A stretch of DNA of 50,013 bases, from positions 1 to 50,013 of the forward strand of contig CAMWHJ010000019.1 in NCBI GenBank assembly GCA_947174015.1, written 5' to 3'. Shown here piece after piece: positions 1 through 8,357 of this stretch. This stretch comes from an uncultured Lachnospiraceae bacterium. Its GTDB lineage: Bacteria; Bacillota; Clostridia; Lachnospirales; Lachnospiraceae. The notes below the pieces were generated by a model. The model had not been told where the DNA came from and did not search any database. It saw only the letters and a program-made list of their open reading frames with translations. Each line of letters starts with the position of its first letter. Position 1 is the first letter of the stretch. Position numbers and translations under genes: made by a program.

Positions 1-2
1 TC

Positions 3-135
3 GTAACTATTCAGTACCTTCATAGTTACGAGCAAAGAACCATGCAAAATTGCCTACGGCAATGGTTCTTTGCCTGTTATATCCACTTTTTCTTACGGTC
101 TGTGCAGTAAATGCACAGACCTACTGAATAGTTAC
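3..135. repeat. Inverted-repeat element with two internal hairpins (copy A)
   Basis: A perfect 14-bp terminal inverted repeat, GTAACTATTCAGTA at 3-16 and TACTGAATAGTTAC at 122-135, encloses two hairpins. The first, 31-84, has arms GCAAAGAACCA and TGGTTCTTTGC with a nested ATTGCC/GGCAAT. The second, 98-120, has arms GTCTGTGCA and TGCACAGAC. The element sits just past the 3' end of the minus-strand hydrolase gene, so it may also act as a terminator. Similar ends occur at 9098-9180, 24633-24674 and 37176-37210, which marks a dispersed family. No coding capacity is seen. Confidence 0.75.
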
Positions 136-167
136 ATATTTTCTATAACTGTTCGTAACTATTCTCT

Positions 168-965
168 CTATGCCGTAACCAGCAAGGAATTTCTTTCCCT
201 GCCTGCTACATAAATGGGAAAATCGTCCGGCTTATATTTATTGTCTGCCATGGCAATTTCCAAGCGAACCGTCTCATATGCCAGCTGTTCATAGTTATTT
301 TCCTTACTCAGATGCCCTAATAGCACCGTTTTCAGCCCGTCATGCAGAATTTTACTCAGAAGCTGACCAGAAGTCTCGTTGGACAAATGTCCCTTTCTCC
401 CAAGAATTCTCTGTTTCAAATAATAGGGATAAGAGCCTACCTGAAGCATATGTATATCATGATTGGCCTCTAACAATAATACATCCAATCCACTAAGTTT
501 GTCTACCGTATAATCCGTATATTCTCCCAGGTCGGTGGCAATTCCGATGGCACGGTCACCTTTTTCAAACCGATATCCCACCGGTTCCGCTGCATCATGA
601 GATATCTCAAAGGGCTTTATCATAATATCTTTGATAAAAAAATCCTGATCTGCCTTAATCTCATGAAAAAGTTCCTCTGGAATTTTTCCCAACTGCTTCA
701 TTTCCTTGATTGCCTCAATGGTTCCTGTGGTTGCATAAATGGGTACGCCATACTTTCTTGCCACCACACCCAGACCTTTAATATGATCTGAGTGCTCATG
801 GGTAATCAAAATGGCATCCATATCCTTTATGGATAACTCCATTTCATTGATACCACTCTCCATCTTTTTCCCACTGGCACCTGCATCCACCATAATATGA
901 GTGCTGCTGTCCCCCACATAAATACAGTTTCCGCTGCTTCCGCTGCAAATACTACATAAATTCAT
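168..965 (-). CDS. WalJ/YycJ-like metallo-beta-lactamase-fold hydrolase
   Basis: A 265-residue cytoplasmic metallo-beta-lactamase-fold protein. The metal-binding motif THEHSDH is at residues 55-61 and the N-terminal CSGSSGNC stretch is typical of the YycJ/WalJ group. In Firmicutes the family is a DNA-processing exonuclease linked to mismatch repair and cell-wall control; that role is taken from the family. I chose the ATG at 965, preceded by AGGAAAG, over the TTG 18 bases upstream. It lies 8 bases after the FtsA-like gene and looks like the last gene of the polA-coaE-ftsA-like run. Here it is not beside walRK, as it is in Bacillus. Confidence 0.85.
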   Translation of the reverse strand: MNLCSICSGSSGNCIYVGDSSTHIMVDAGASGKKMESGINEMELSIKDMDAILITHEHSDHIKGLGVVARKYGVPIYATTGTIEAIKEMKQLGKIPEELFHEIKADQDFFIKDIMIKPFEISHDAAEPVGYRFEKGDRAIGIATDLGEYTDYTVDKLSGLDVLLLEANHDIHMLQVGSYPYYLKQRILGRKGHLSNETSGQLLSKILHDGLKTVLLGHLSKENNYEQLAYETVRLEIAMADNKYKPDDFPIYVAGRERNSLLVTA

Positions 966-973
966 GTTCTTTC

Positions 974-3103
974 CTACTTCCAATAAATTTCGATTGTGTC
1001 ATTGTCTCTGATTCTGGAAATAAACTGTGCCGGCACCCCATTGATGGTCTGAACCAGTTCCTTTCCCATGCCTCCTGCCATATCAAATCCATAGGCATCA
1101 AAGGCATCAATAAAAGTATACTTCTTTTTCCCGCCTAATGTAAAGAGTTTTTCATTCACTGACACACGAATTTCATGCACCTGCATTTCCTCCGGCAGAA
1201 TATCCTTGTCTAAATTGTCTGTTTCTCCCTCACTGGCTGGTTTTTCCACAGCGTCTGCCATCAGTTGCTGTATCTGCTCTTGGGTTTTTACCGGCTGTTT
1301 TGTCATTTCCAAGACCGCCTGTGTGTCCGCATATGCCTGCTTTTTTTCCATCTCCCAGTCAATGGAGAAATTCTCATACACAATGGTATCCCGAAAAGCA
1401 AGCTGATTATTCACATAGATATCTGTATTATAATCCAGCAGAACATCCATAAATTCCAGAATCTGACTGACCGTATAATATTTCAGCATCTGAATTTTAT
1501 CACCGTCCTGAATGCTGTAATAGCCGGACACCAATGCTCCATTGACCTGAACAAACTTAGGACATTCCACTTTCACACCATTGACCAGAAAACTGATGGT
1601 TCCATTGTATTCCGGCAGCTGCTCAATCATCTGTTCTGCTGCTGCACCTCTGACAGATTCCTGTATGCAAATCTGCATATTGGCTTCAATGGGAGTATTG
1701 ATGCTTGCAAGCTCCCCATCCAAAGTGATTACCGCCGGCTCTCCAAGACTGCCCCGCACTATCCGCTGTTTTCCGTCTATGGTATAGGTAATTTCCTTTC
1801 CCCGTCTGGGAAATAAAGCTTCATTGGGGAAACCTGCCTGCATGGCTGCATCCACAATTGTTAAATGACTATTATCATACAATTTAATTCTTTGATGATT
1901 GAAATTTACAAAAATAAAATTATTCTTCTGGTCATAGAAATTCAAGCAGATGCCAATTGGTGTCACCAGCAGAGGATCCTTTTTGATATCTTTCTGCCAA
2001 AAGGTAATATCATCCATCACTTCTTCGCCCCGAAGTGCTACACGCTCACGCATAATGCCCAGTTTATCTGCCAAACGCTCCGTAAAACCGGTAATTTTTC
2101 CACCGCCGCCTACCACGAACACGGCACTCACCGGTTTTCCTCCGTTTAATTCCACAATTTTATCCGCCACCTTACCAGCGATGTCATCGATCACAGAAGT
2201 GAGCATCTTTGTGACCTTTTTTGCGGTGATCTGATGGGTAATCCCCATAATATCTGTATAACTCACCATTTCCTGTGTGGAGGAAGCTGCTATCTTCAGC
2301 TTATCGGCACTGGCAAAATCCAAAAGATATTGGGTTGCCACTGCCTCGGTCAATTCATCCCCGGCAAAGGGAATCATGCCGTAAGCCACAATACTGCCCT
2401 CCTTGGTAATACAGATATCGGAAGTTCCTGCCCCCACATCCACCAAGGCAATGTTCAGCATACGGTACATCTGGGGAATTGCCACGTTCATGGCGGCAAT
2501 AGGCTCCAAAGTCAGGGCGGCCACCTCAAGACCTGCCACTGCCACTGCCTTATACAGACCGTCCACCACATCATCCGGCAGAAAGGTCACCAACATGTCA
2601 GCTCCTATCTTTTTCGCCTTGTGGCTTTCCAAATTACTGATCGGATAATCATTTAAGTAGTACTTGATCACGGTATAGCCTACACAGTAAAATTTCATGC
2701 CATCCACCTTTAAGTCAGAAATTTTTCCATGGGCCTTTTCCACGCAAAGGGAATCCAGAGAATATATGTGTTCCGGTGTTACCTCAATTTCTTCCTCGAA
2801 CTCACATTCTTCGTGAACCTCCAGCGTGCGGAGTACGCGTCCTGCCGCTGCAATACAGACACTTTCCAGTTTACGCCCCACCTGCTTTTCTAAGGCTTCT
2901 TTTACCTCGATAATGGATTGTCCTACTTTATTGATATCGTGAATCTGACCGTCCATCATGGCTCTGGTATCATGCTCTCGCACATACTGTGCCACCACCT
3001 CAAAACGTTCGTTCATCTTGTAGCCCACAGTTCCCACAATACTTCGTGTACCGATATCCAAACCAAATACCAGCTGACCTGCATATTTCTTCTGTTCCTC
3101 CAC
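974..3103 (-). CDS. Long FtsA/PilM-like actin-fold protein
   Basis: An actin/Hsp70-fold ATPase of the FtsA/PilM group, 709 residues. Near the N-terminus is the phosphate-1 motif GLDIGTRS, mid-protein is ALVDVGAGTSD (phosphate 2), and later VFVVGGGGKITGF (adenosine motif). Ordinary FtsA is about 420 residues. Here about 300 further residues follow, including a 'TYTIDGKQRIVRG' segment and C-terminal beta-rich repeats that recall small ubiquitin-like or SLBB-type folds; that comparison is only an impression. Start: the upstream GTG at 3118 lies inside the AGGAGG ribosome binding site, so the GTG at 3103 is the real start. FtsA normally tethers FtsZ to the membrane, but no ftsZ is nearby, so the exact role is open. 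Confidence 0.75.
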   Translation of the reverse strand: MEEQKKYAGQLVFGLDIGTRSIVGTVGYKMNERFEVVAQYVREHDTRAMMDGQIHDINKVGQSIIEVKEALEKQVGRKLESVCIAAAGRVLRTLEVHEECEFEEEIEVTPEHIYSLDSLCVEKAHGKISDLKVDGMKFYCVGYTVIKYYLNDYPISNLESHKAKKIGADMLVTFLPDDVVDGLYKAVAVAGLEVAALTLEPIAAMNVAIPQMYRMLNIALVDVGAGTSDICITKEGSIVAYGMIPFAGDELTEAVATQYLLDFASADKLKIAASSTQEMVSYTDIMGITHQITAKKVTKMLTSVIDDIAGKVADKIVELNGGKPVSAVFVVGGGGKITGFTERLADKLGIMRERVALRGEEVMDDITFWQKDIKKDPLLVTPIGICLNFYDQKNNFIFVNFNHQRIKLYDNSHLTIVDAAMQAGFPNEALFPRRGKEITYTIDGKQRIVRGSLGEPAVITLDGELASINTPIEANMQICIQESVRGAAAEQMIEQLPEYNGTISFLVNGVKVECPKFVQVNGALVSGYYSIQDGDKIQMLKYYTVSQILEFMDVLLDYNTDIYVNNQLAFRDTIVYENFSIDWEMEKKQAYADTQAVLEMTKQPVKTQEQIQQLMADAVEKPASEGETDNLDKDILPEEMQVHEIRVSVNEKLFTLGGKKKYTFIDAFDAYGFDMAGGMGKELVQTINGVPAQFISRIRDNDTIEIYWK

Positions 3104-3146
3104 AATAAACCTCCTCACTCTTTCCTAATATGCCAAACCTGTTAAA

Positions 3147-3740
3147 TCAGTGTTTTCCTAATAGAGCTGCAATCTGCTTATATCCTTCCTCTTTTCCATG
3201 GTTATTGTCAATTACCACAGTGCAGACCTTCACAAATTCTTCTTTCGAAAGCTGTCTGCTGATAATATCTGAAATCTTTTCCTCCGAATAACCTCTGTTT
3301 TCTCTCAAACGCTGCCGACGGATGGATTCTTCTGTATCAATATACCACAGTTCGTCACAAATTTCATCATAATGATTTTCGATCAACAATGCCGATTCCA
3401 CAAAAAAGTAATCCTGTATGCCCAAATTCCGCTCTTTTGCTATCTCCTCTGCCACATACTTGTTTACTTCAGGGTGGAGAATTTCGTTAATCTTTTGCAG
3501 TTTCTCTATGTCTGCAAAAATTATCTGTGCCATCTTATTTTTATCAATACTGCCATCCTCTTTTAAGACGGCACTGCCTAACAGAGACACAATTTTTTCA
3601 TAACAGGCATGTCCCGGTGTTCGCAGCAGTTCTGCCGCCTCATCGGTTTTGATAATCCGTGCCTTGTAATTTTGGGCAATATAATCTAATAAATGGGATT
3701 TTCCCGCACCAACGCCACCTGTAATTCCAATGATTTTCAT
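3147..3740 (-). CDS. coaE: Dephospho-CoA kinase
   Basis: Phosphorylates the 3'-hydroxyl of the ribose of dephospho-CoA with ATP, the last step of coenzyme A synthesis, in the cytoplasm. The 197-residue length is normal. The P-loop GITGGVGAGKS starts at residue 5 and is followed by the conserved TDE of the CoaE family near residue 33. The C-terminal half has the expected helical lid region with RQRLRENRG. It lies 30 bases after polA, the polA-coaE order being common in Firmicutes, so it is probably co-transcribed with polA. Confidence 0.95.
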   Translation of the reverse strand: MKIIGITGGVGAGKSHLLDYIAQNYKARIIKTDEAAELLRTPGHACYEKIVSLLGSAVLKEDGSIDKNKMAQIIFADIEKLQKINEILHPEVNKYVAEEIAKERNLGIQDYFFVESALLIENHYDEICDELWYIDTEESIRRQRLRENRGYSEEKISDIISRQLSKEEFVKVCTVVIDNNHGKEEGYKQIAALLGKH

Positions 3741-3770
3741 TTTCTTTCCTCTCTAAGCTGCATCTGTGTA

Positions 3771-6410
3771 TTAATGTGCATCATACCAGTTGTCTGCACA
3801 GTTCATATCAATATCCAAAGGCACACTTAAATTCGCCGCATGATGCATCTCTTCATTGAGAATTTCTTTCACCTGCTCCACTTCCTCTGCCTTTGCCTCA
3901 ATGAGCAATTCATCATGAACCTGCAGAATCAGCCGGGACTGTAAGTTGGATTCTCTCAATCTTTTATCCACTCGTATCATGGCAATTTTAATAATATCTG
4001 CTGCCGTTCCCTGAATCGGTGAGTTCATGGCAACACGCTCCCCAAAGGATCTCTGCATAAAATTTGAAGATTTCAGTTCGGGAATGGGACGCTTTCTGCC
4101 AAACATGGTAGTTACACTTCCTGTCTCCTTTGCCTCTGCCACCAAGGTATCCAAAAATTTCTTCACTCCCGGATAGGTGGCAAAATACTGTTCGATATAT
4201 TCCTGAGCTTCCTTTCTGGAAATACTTAAGTCTTCACTTAACCCAAAGGAACTGATGCCATAGACAATGCCAAAGTTCACTGCCTTGGCATTTCTTCTCT
4301 GCAGCGGTGTTACTTCCTCAAAGGGTATATGGAATACCTGTGATGCGGTGATTCGATGGATGTCCTCCTCCATTTTGTATGCCTGTATCAGATTCTCATC
4401 TTTAGACATATGTGCCAACACACGCAATTCTATCTGGGAGTAATCCGCATCAATCAATACATAGTTTTCCTTTGGCACAAATACCTTGCGAATCTGTCTG
4501 CCCAGCTCCATACGGATGGGGATATTCTGAAGATTTGGCTCCGTACTGCTAAGACGCCCGGTGGCTGTAATGGTCTGATTAAATTTAGAGTGGATTCTGC
4601 CATCTTCTCCAATGCAGCCCACCAATCCCTCGGCATAAGTGGAATTTAACTTGGTATATTGGCGGTATTCCAGAATTTTAGAGACAATGGGATAGTCCGG
4701 TGCCAGCTTTTCCAAAACCTCTGCTGCTGTGGAATAACCCGTCTTGGTTTTCTTGCCATTGGGCAGTTTCAGTGTTTCAAACAACACTTCCCCCAACTGT
4801 TTTGGAGAATTAATATTAAATTCCGTACCTGCCTCCCGATAAATCTCTTCTTCCATTTCCCTGATTTTAATTTTCAATTCTTCTCCGTATTTTCGCAGCT
4901 CCTCCGCTTCAATCTTAACGCCTGCCTGCTCCATGTCATAAAGAGTAAACACGAGAGGCATCTCTATATGCTCATACAAATCAATCATCTTTTGTTCCTT
5001 TAATGCTTCCATCAGCTTATCAAAGGTATGGTAGGCTGTCCCTGCCATGTTTGTGAAATATTTCACAATATTCTCCTGATTTTCCAGCCAAGCCTTCTCT
5101 AATTTCATCTTGCCAAAGAGATCCTCCTTGGAGGGCAGCACTCTCTCCAAATATTCCTGGGCAATTTGGTCATAGGTGTATTCCGATTTTAAAGGATTCA
5201 GCAGATAGGCAGCGATGGAAATATCCCGAAGTTTTTCTTCTGTCTGACGATATTCTTGAATAAAGGGCAGCTCTGCTTTTAAGTCAAAGGTTACTGCTAT
5301 CTCATGCTGCTTTGCCAATCTGCCCAGTAATTGGGTAAAATAGTCCTCTGTAAAAAAGCCCTGCTGCTCCACATAGTAAATATCCTTTCCGTTGTTGGTC
5401 AATACTAATGCTTTGATTTCATTCCCTGACATCACATACTGAAATCCACACAGTCTGCCGTTCATTTGGGAAAACAGTGCATCTGCCTCTGGAAAATCCT
5501 CTAAGATCTGTACCTGCCAGAGAGGTGCTTCCTCCCTGCTGCCTTTTCCCTCAAAACGGTGATAGAAATTCTTGAATTCATATTCCTTGCAAAGTTCATA
5601 GGCTTTGGGAGTATACATATCCTTCAGTTGTGCCCCATCGATCTCATAGGAAATCTCTGCCTCTGTACAGATGGTCACCAGCTCTTTACTGAACTTTGCC
5701 TGTTCATAATATTCTCTTAGGTTCTCTCTTGCCCTGTTTGGCTTTATTTCTTCAATATGCTCATAAGCATTTTCAATGCTTTTATAGGTACTGATAATAG
5801 CCATTGCTGTCTTCTCTCCAATGCCCGGCACTCCGGGTACATTGTCAGAGCTGTCCCCCATTAATGCTTTCAAATCAATAAATTCTGTTGGAGTAACTTT
5901 ATATTTTTCCTGGACTTCTTTGATGTTGTAATCCTCAATTTCCGTTCCTGTCTTCTTGGTTTTCGGAATTCGGATTTTGATATGTTCATCTGCGATTTGC
6001 AGCAAATCTCTGTCACCGGATACAATAACTGCTTCCATATTCTGTGCCTGAGCTCTCTTGGCAATGGTTCCCAAGATATCATCTGCCTCATAGCCTGCCT
6101 GTTCTATGATGGCAATGTCCATCGCCTGGAGCATTTCCTTAATTAATGGCACTTGCGTTCTAAGTTCCTCCGGCATGGGCTTTCTGGTCCCTTTGTATTC
6201 TGCATACATTTTGTGGCGAAACGTAGGTGCATGCACATCAAAAGCAACCGTCAAATATTCCGGCTGCTCTTCCTCTAATATTTTAAACAATATATTTAAA
6301 AATCCATAGATGGCATTGGTAGGAACACCCTTGGAATTGCTCAAAATCGGCAATCCGTAAAATGCCCTGTTCAAAATACTATGACCGTCCATTAACACAA
6401 TTTTTTTCAT
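3771..6410 (-). CDS. polA: DNA polymerase I
   Basis: Family A DNA polymerase, 879 residues, for repair and Okazaki fragment maturation. Residues 1-290 form the 5'-3' exonuclease (LMDGHSILNRAFYG, GDRDLLQI, LMGDSSDNVPGVPGIG). Residues about 300-470 are a 3'-5' exonuclease-like domain in which the usual FDTET site reads as GRLCGFQYV, so proofreading is probably lost, as in Bacillus-type Pol I. The C-terminal polymerase has motif A DADYSQIELR, motif B RRNAKAVNFGIVYG and motif C QVHDELLIE. It starts 15 bases after the zinc-finger gene and is probably driven by the promoter at 6854-6882. Confidence 0.97.
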   Translation of the reverse strand: MKKIVLMDGHSILNRAFYGLPILSNSKGVPTNAIYGFLNILFKILEEEQPEYLTVAFDVHAPTFRHKMYAEYKGTRKPMPEELRTQVPLIKEMLQAMDIAIIEQAGYEADDILGTIAKRAQAQNMEAVIVSGDRDLLQIADEHIKIRIPKTKKTGTEIEDYNIKEVQEKYKVTPTEFIDLKALMGDSSDNVPGVPGIGEKTAMAIISTYKSIENAYEHIEEIKPNRARENLREYYEQAKFSKELVTICTEAEISYEIDGAQLKDMYTPKAYELCKEYEFKNFYHRFEGKGSREEAPLWQVQILEDFPEADALFSQMNGRLCGFQYVMSGNEIKALVLTNNGKDIYYVEQQGFFTEDYFTQLLGRLAKQHEIAVTFDLKAELPFIQEYRQTEEKLRDISIAAYLLNPLKSEYTYDQIAQEYLERVLPSKEDLFGKMKLEKAWLENQENIVKYFTNMAGTAYHTFDKLMEALKEQKMIDLYEHIEMPLVFTLYDMEQAGVKIEAEELRKYGEELKIKIREMEEEIYREAGTEFNINSPKQLGEVLFETLKLPNGKKTKTGYSTAAEVLEKLAPDYPIVSKILEYRQYTKLNSTYAEGLVGCIGEDGRIHSKFNQTITATGRLSSTEPNLQNIPIRMELGRQIRKVFVPKENYVLIDADYSQIELRVLAHMSKDENLIQAYKMEEDIHRITASQVFHIPFEEVTPLQRRNAKAVNFGIVYGISSFGLSEDLSISRKEAQEYIEQYFATYPGVKKFLDTLVAEAKETGSVTTMFGRKRPIPELKSSNFMQRSFGERVAMNSPIQGTAADIIKIAMIRVDKRLRESNLQSRLILQVHDELLIEAKAEEVEQVKEILNEEMHHAANLSVPLDIDMNCADNWYDAH

Positions 6411-6425
6411 CTCATAATCTCCCTT

Positions 6426-6758
6426 TTAAAACATCCAGATTCCTATTTGATACAACAAAACAACTGCCACCGCCACCATAGCCATGGCATCCGCCACAAT
6501 CCCCAGATTACGGATGTATTTGCGTTTTTTCAGATATTTCTCTGTCTGCTGCAATAGCTTCTGCATTTCCTGTGTAATATCAATGGAGGCTCCACTCTCT
6601 AACCGCTCTAAACCGATGGTTGCCATATAGGTAATCTCCATCTCTTCATAACAAGAAGCACATTTCTTAATATGCCCTATAAATTCCCTTGTCTTCCTCT
6701 CGTTCAACGTTCCACTCAAATACGGAGTAATCAGACGTTCTGTCTCCTTGCAGGTCAT
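6426..6758 (-). CDS. Small zf-HC2-type zinc-finger membrane protein
   Basis: A 110-residue protein with an N-terminal anti-sigma-like zinc finger (Cys3, then HIKKCASC giving the HxxxCxxC ligands around residue 30), a charged helical linker and one transmembrane helix at about residues 88-108. The layout matches putative zinc-finger anti-sigma factors of the zf-HC2 group, but no partner sigma factor is adjacent, so anti-sigma activity is not shown. The ATG is preceded by AAAGGAGG. It is the first gene of the probable zf-polA-coaE operon. Confidence 0.75.
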   Translation of the reverse strand: MTCKETERLITPYLSGTLNERKTREFIGHIKKCASCYEEMEITYMATIGLERLESGASIDITQEMQKLLQQTEKYLKKRKYIRNLGIVADAMAMVAVAVVLLYQIGIWMF

Positions 6759-6853
6759 GGCTGTACCTCCTTTGTCTTTTCACTGGTGTTAAGTTTATTT
6801 ATAAATTAACGGACTGTTGGTTTTGCTGAAAAAGTACCTTAAATATATTCTTC

Positions 6854-6882
6854 ATTTTACAACACCTACCAACAATTTTCAA
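6854..6882 (-). promoter_or_regulatory. Sigma-A promoter of the zinc-finger/polA operon
   Basis: On the minus strand, -35 TTGAAA (6877-6882), 17-bp spacer and -10 TAAAAT (6854-6859). It lies about 90 bases upstream of the zinc-finger gene start. The rest of the gap up to the tmRNA terminator, 6883-7047, holds no recognisable gene or element. Confidence 0.7.
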
Positions 6883-7047
6883 TCACCAAAACAATGTGAG
6901 CCGCATTAACTTATAAACGAAACCTTCCCATGCCATTATCTTCAATAATTATTGGCAAAATATTATTTCTAAATACATTCACGGAAAAGAATACTTCTTC
7001 CGGTTCTGCCATTTCCGTTTGAAACATTTCGGAACATCATTTTTCTT

Positions 7048-7096
7048 GAAAAAACAAAAAGGAAATGCCCAAAACTCAATGTTTTCAAGCATTTCC
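7048..7096 (-). terminator. Intrinsic terminator of ssrA
   Basis: Immediately after the tmRNA on the minus strand, GGAAATGC and GCATTTCC (7089-7096 and 7061-7068) form a stem extended by inner AAAAC/GTTTT arms. It is followed by a T-rich tract at 7048-7060. Confidence 0.85.
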
Positions 7097-7101
7097 CTTA
7101 G

Positions 7102-7447
7102 TGGACCTGAGGGGAGTCGAACCCCTGTCCGAAAACCCTTCCATCGAAGCATCTCCCATTACAGTCATTTTACATACATTCCCTCCACCTCACGCCAAAT
7201 GACAGGCTAAGGCTTCAGTAGCTTCATAAATCTTCCATAGCCGCAAAGCTTTGGCTACGAAGTGCTCCGCAAGTTTGATGCCGTATCCCCAAACAGCGGA
7301 TGGTTCAGGGGCGACAAGCTGCAATTAGGCAGCTAACGCTAATTCTCTATTATCTGCGTTTATATTTAAGTTACGGTTTACTGCGTGGTCCCGCCCCACG
7401 AATGGCTTCCTCAACTTCTGAATCCCCGTCGAAACCAGTACAAGCCC
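7102..7447 (-). ncRNA. ssrA: tmRNA (ssrA)
   Basis: Transfer-messenger RNA for ribosome rescue. The 5' end GGGCTTG (7447-7441) pairs with CAGGTCC (7109-7103) to form the acceptor stem. The 5' domain carries the conserved TGGTTTCGACGGGGATTC. The T arm reads AGGGGTTCGACTCCCCT. The tag reading frame begins at GCA (7357-7355) after TATAAAC and encodes ADNRELALAA followed by TAA at 7327-7325; the LALAA end is the protease signal. The genome has CTA rather than CCA after the discriminator base, so CCA is probably added after transcription. The partner gene smpB is 1.75 kb away. Confidence 0.96.
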
Positions 7448-7484
7448 TTGTACTGCTGCAGACTGTTCTTTCTGCTGGATTTTC

Positions 7485-7513
7485 ATTATAGTTCTATTTT
7501 ACCCTAATGTCAA
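7485..7513 (-). promoter_or_regulatory. Consensus sigma-A promoter of ssrA
   Basis: Perfect -35 TTGACA (7508-7513), 17-bp spacer and perfect -10 TATAAT (7485-7490) on the minus strand. The transcript should begin near 7478, leaving a leader of about 30 bases to be trimmed to the mature 5' end at 7447. Confidence 0.92.
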
Positions 7514-7650
7514 GCATTTTTTCAAGAATATTTATCGGAAAATCTCTGGGTTTTTGTTTCATTTTATGATAAAATATCTATGTTGATAAAACACCATATG
7601 TGCGGCTGTATAAAAGCCGGCAGCAAATTAAATAGAAAGGCAGTTAAACT

Positions 7651-8208
7651 ATGAGCGAAGAGAAAAATTTAAGTATCGGCGGTTTTGTCTTTGAAACCGA
7701 AGAGGCTGCCCAAAGGGCAAAAGACGAGCTTTCCGGGATTGATGTGGTTCGTGCCAAAATGAACATGCACAATCCCCAAACCGTATTAGAAATATACAAC
7801 AAACTAATTGACAAGCGGCTCTGCAAAACCCCAGTGGGTTACAGCTATCTTCATGATATGCAGAAATATCTGAAAAGTGTCAACAGTATTTCTGATGAAG
7901 ATATTCGGGACATTCCCATTGAGCCAATCCGCCGGAAAGTTGTTCAGGAATTTGAGAATATCAACAAGAGCAGAAAAGAAAAATTAGATATGGAATACCG
8001 CAAACGTTATCTGACCTCACTGTTCTTTAATCTAATTTTTTGCATTGCTGTTGTCATTATTTTGCTCTTGGCAACCACGGGAGACAGTGTTAATATAATT
8101 AACTACGAAAATAAGCTGATTGACAAATATGAATTTTGGGAAGCAGAGCTGATCGAACGTGAAAAAGCCGTGGAAGAATATGAAAAGACCTATGGCATCA
8201 CTCCATAA
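7651..8208 (+). CDS. Single-pass membrane protein of unknown function
   Basis: A 185-residue protein I do not recognise by name. Residues 1-105 are soluble and charged, opening with a segment (GGFVFETEEAAQRAKDEL) that suggests a small alpha/beta domain. A transmembrane helix follows at about 122-143 (FFNLIFCIAVVIILLLATTG), then a charged tail with coiled-coil tendency (FWEAELIEREKAVEEYEKTYG). The start ATG follows GAAAGG. It is transcribed away from ssrA and could share a transcript with the response regulator 149 bases downstream. Similar proteins are common in Lachnospiraceae, to my recollection, but no function is known to me. Confidence 0.65.
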   Translation: MSEEKNLSIGGFVFETEEAAQRAKDELSGIDVVRAKMNMHNPQTVLEIYNKLIDKRLCKTPVGYSYLHDMQKYLKSVNSISDEDIRDIPIEPIRRKVVQEFENINKSRKEKLDMEYRKRYLTSLFFNLIFCIAVVIILLLATTGDSVNIINYENKLIDKYEFWEAELIEREKAVEEYEKTYGITP

Positions 8209-8271
8209 GATTTCACATAATATACACAAATTTATCTTATATTTACCATAGATATATTTTATGATGTTGGA

Positions 8272-8289
8272 GTCAAAAAGCATTTTGAC
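8272..8289. promoter_or_regulatory. Inverted repeat upstream of the response regulator
   Basis: GTCAAAA (8272-8278) and TTTTGAC (8283-8289) form a perfect 7-bp inverted repeat with a 4-base loop, 68 bases before the regulator's start. It could be an operator, possibly autoregulatory, or a weak hairpin. No clear sigma-A promoter overlaps it. Confidence 0.4.
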
Positions 8290-8357
8290 CCTCATTTGAT
8301 ACAATAATTGCTCCGTTGCCTTGCAACTCCCGCAATAAGTGAAAGGATGAACAGTAA

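Noticed and set aside
7300-7491. 63-codon plus-strand frame
   Set aside because: It lies antisense to the 5' part of tmRNA and its promoter and has no supporting signals.
8281-8305. Promoter with TTGACC and TACAAT in front of the response regulator
   Set aside because: The boxes are only 9 bases apart, far from the 16-18 needed for sigma-A.
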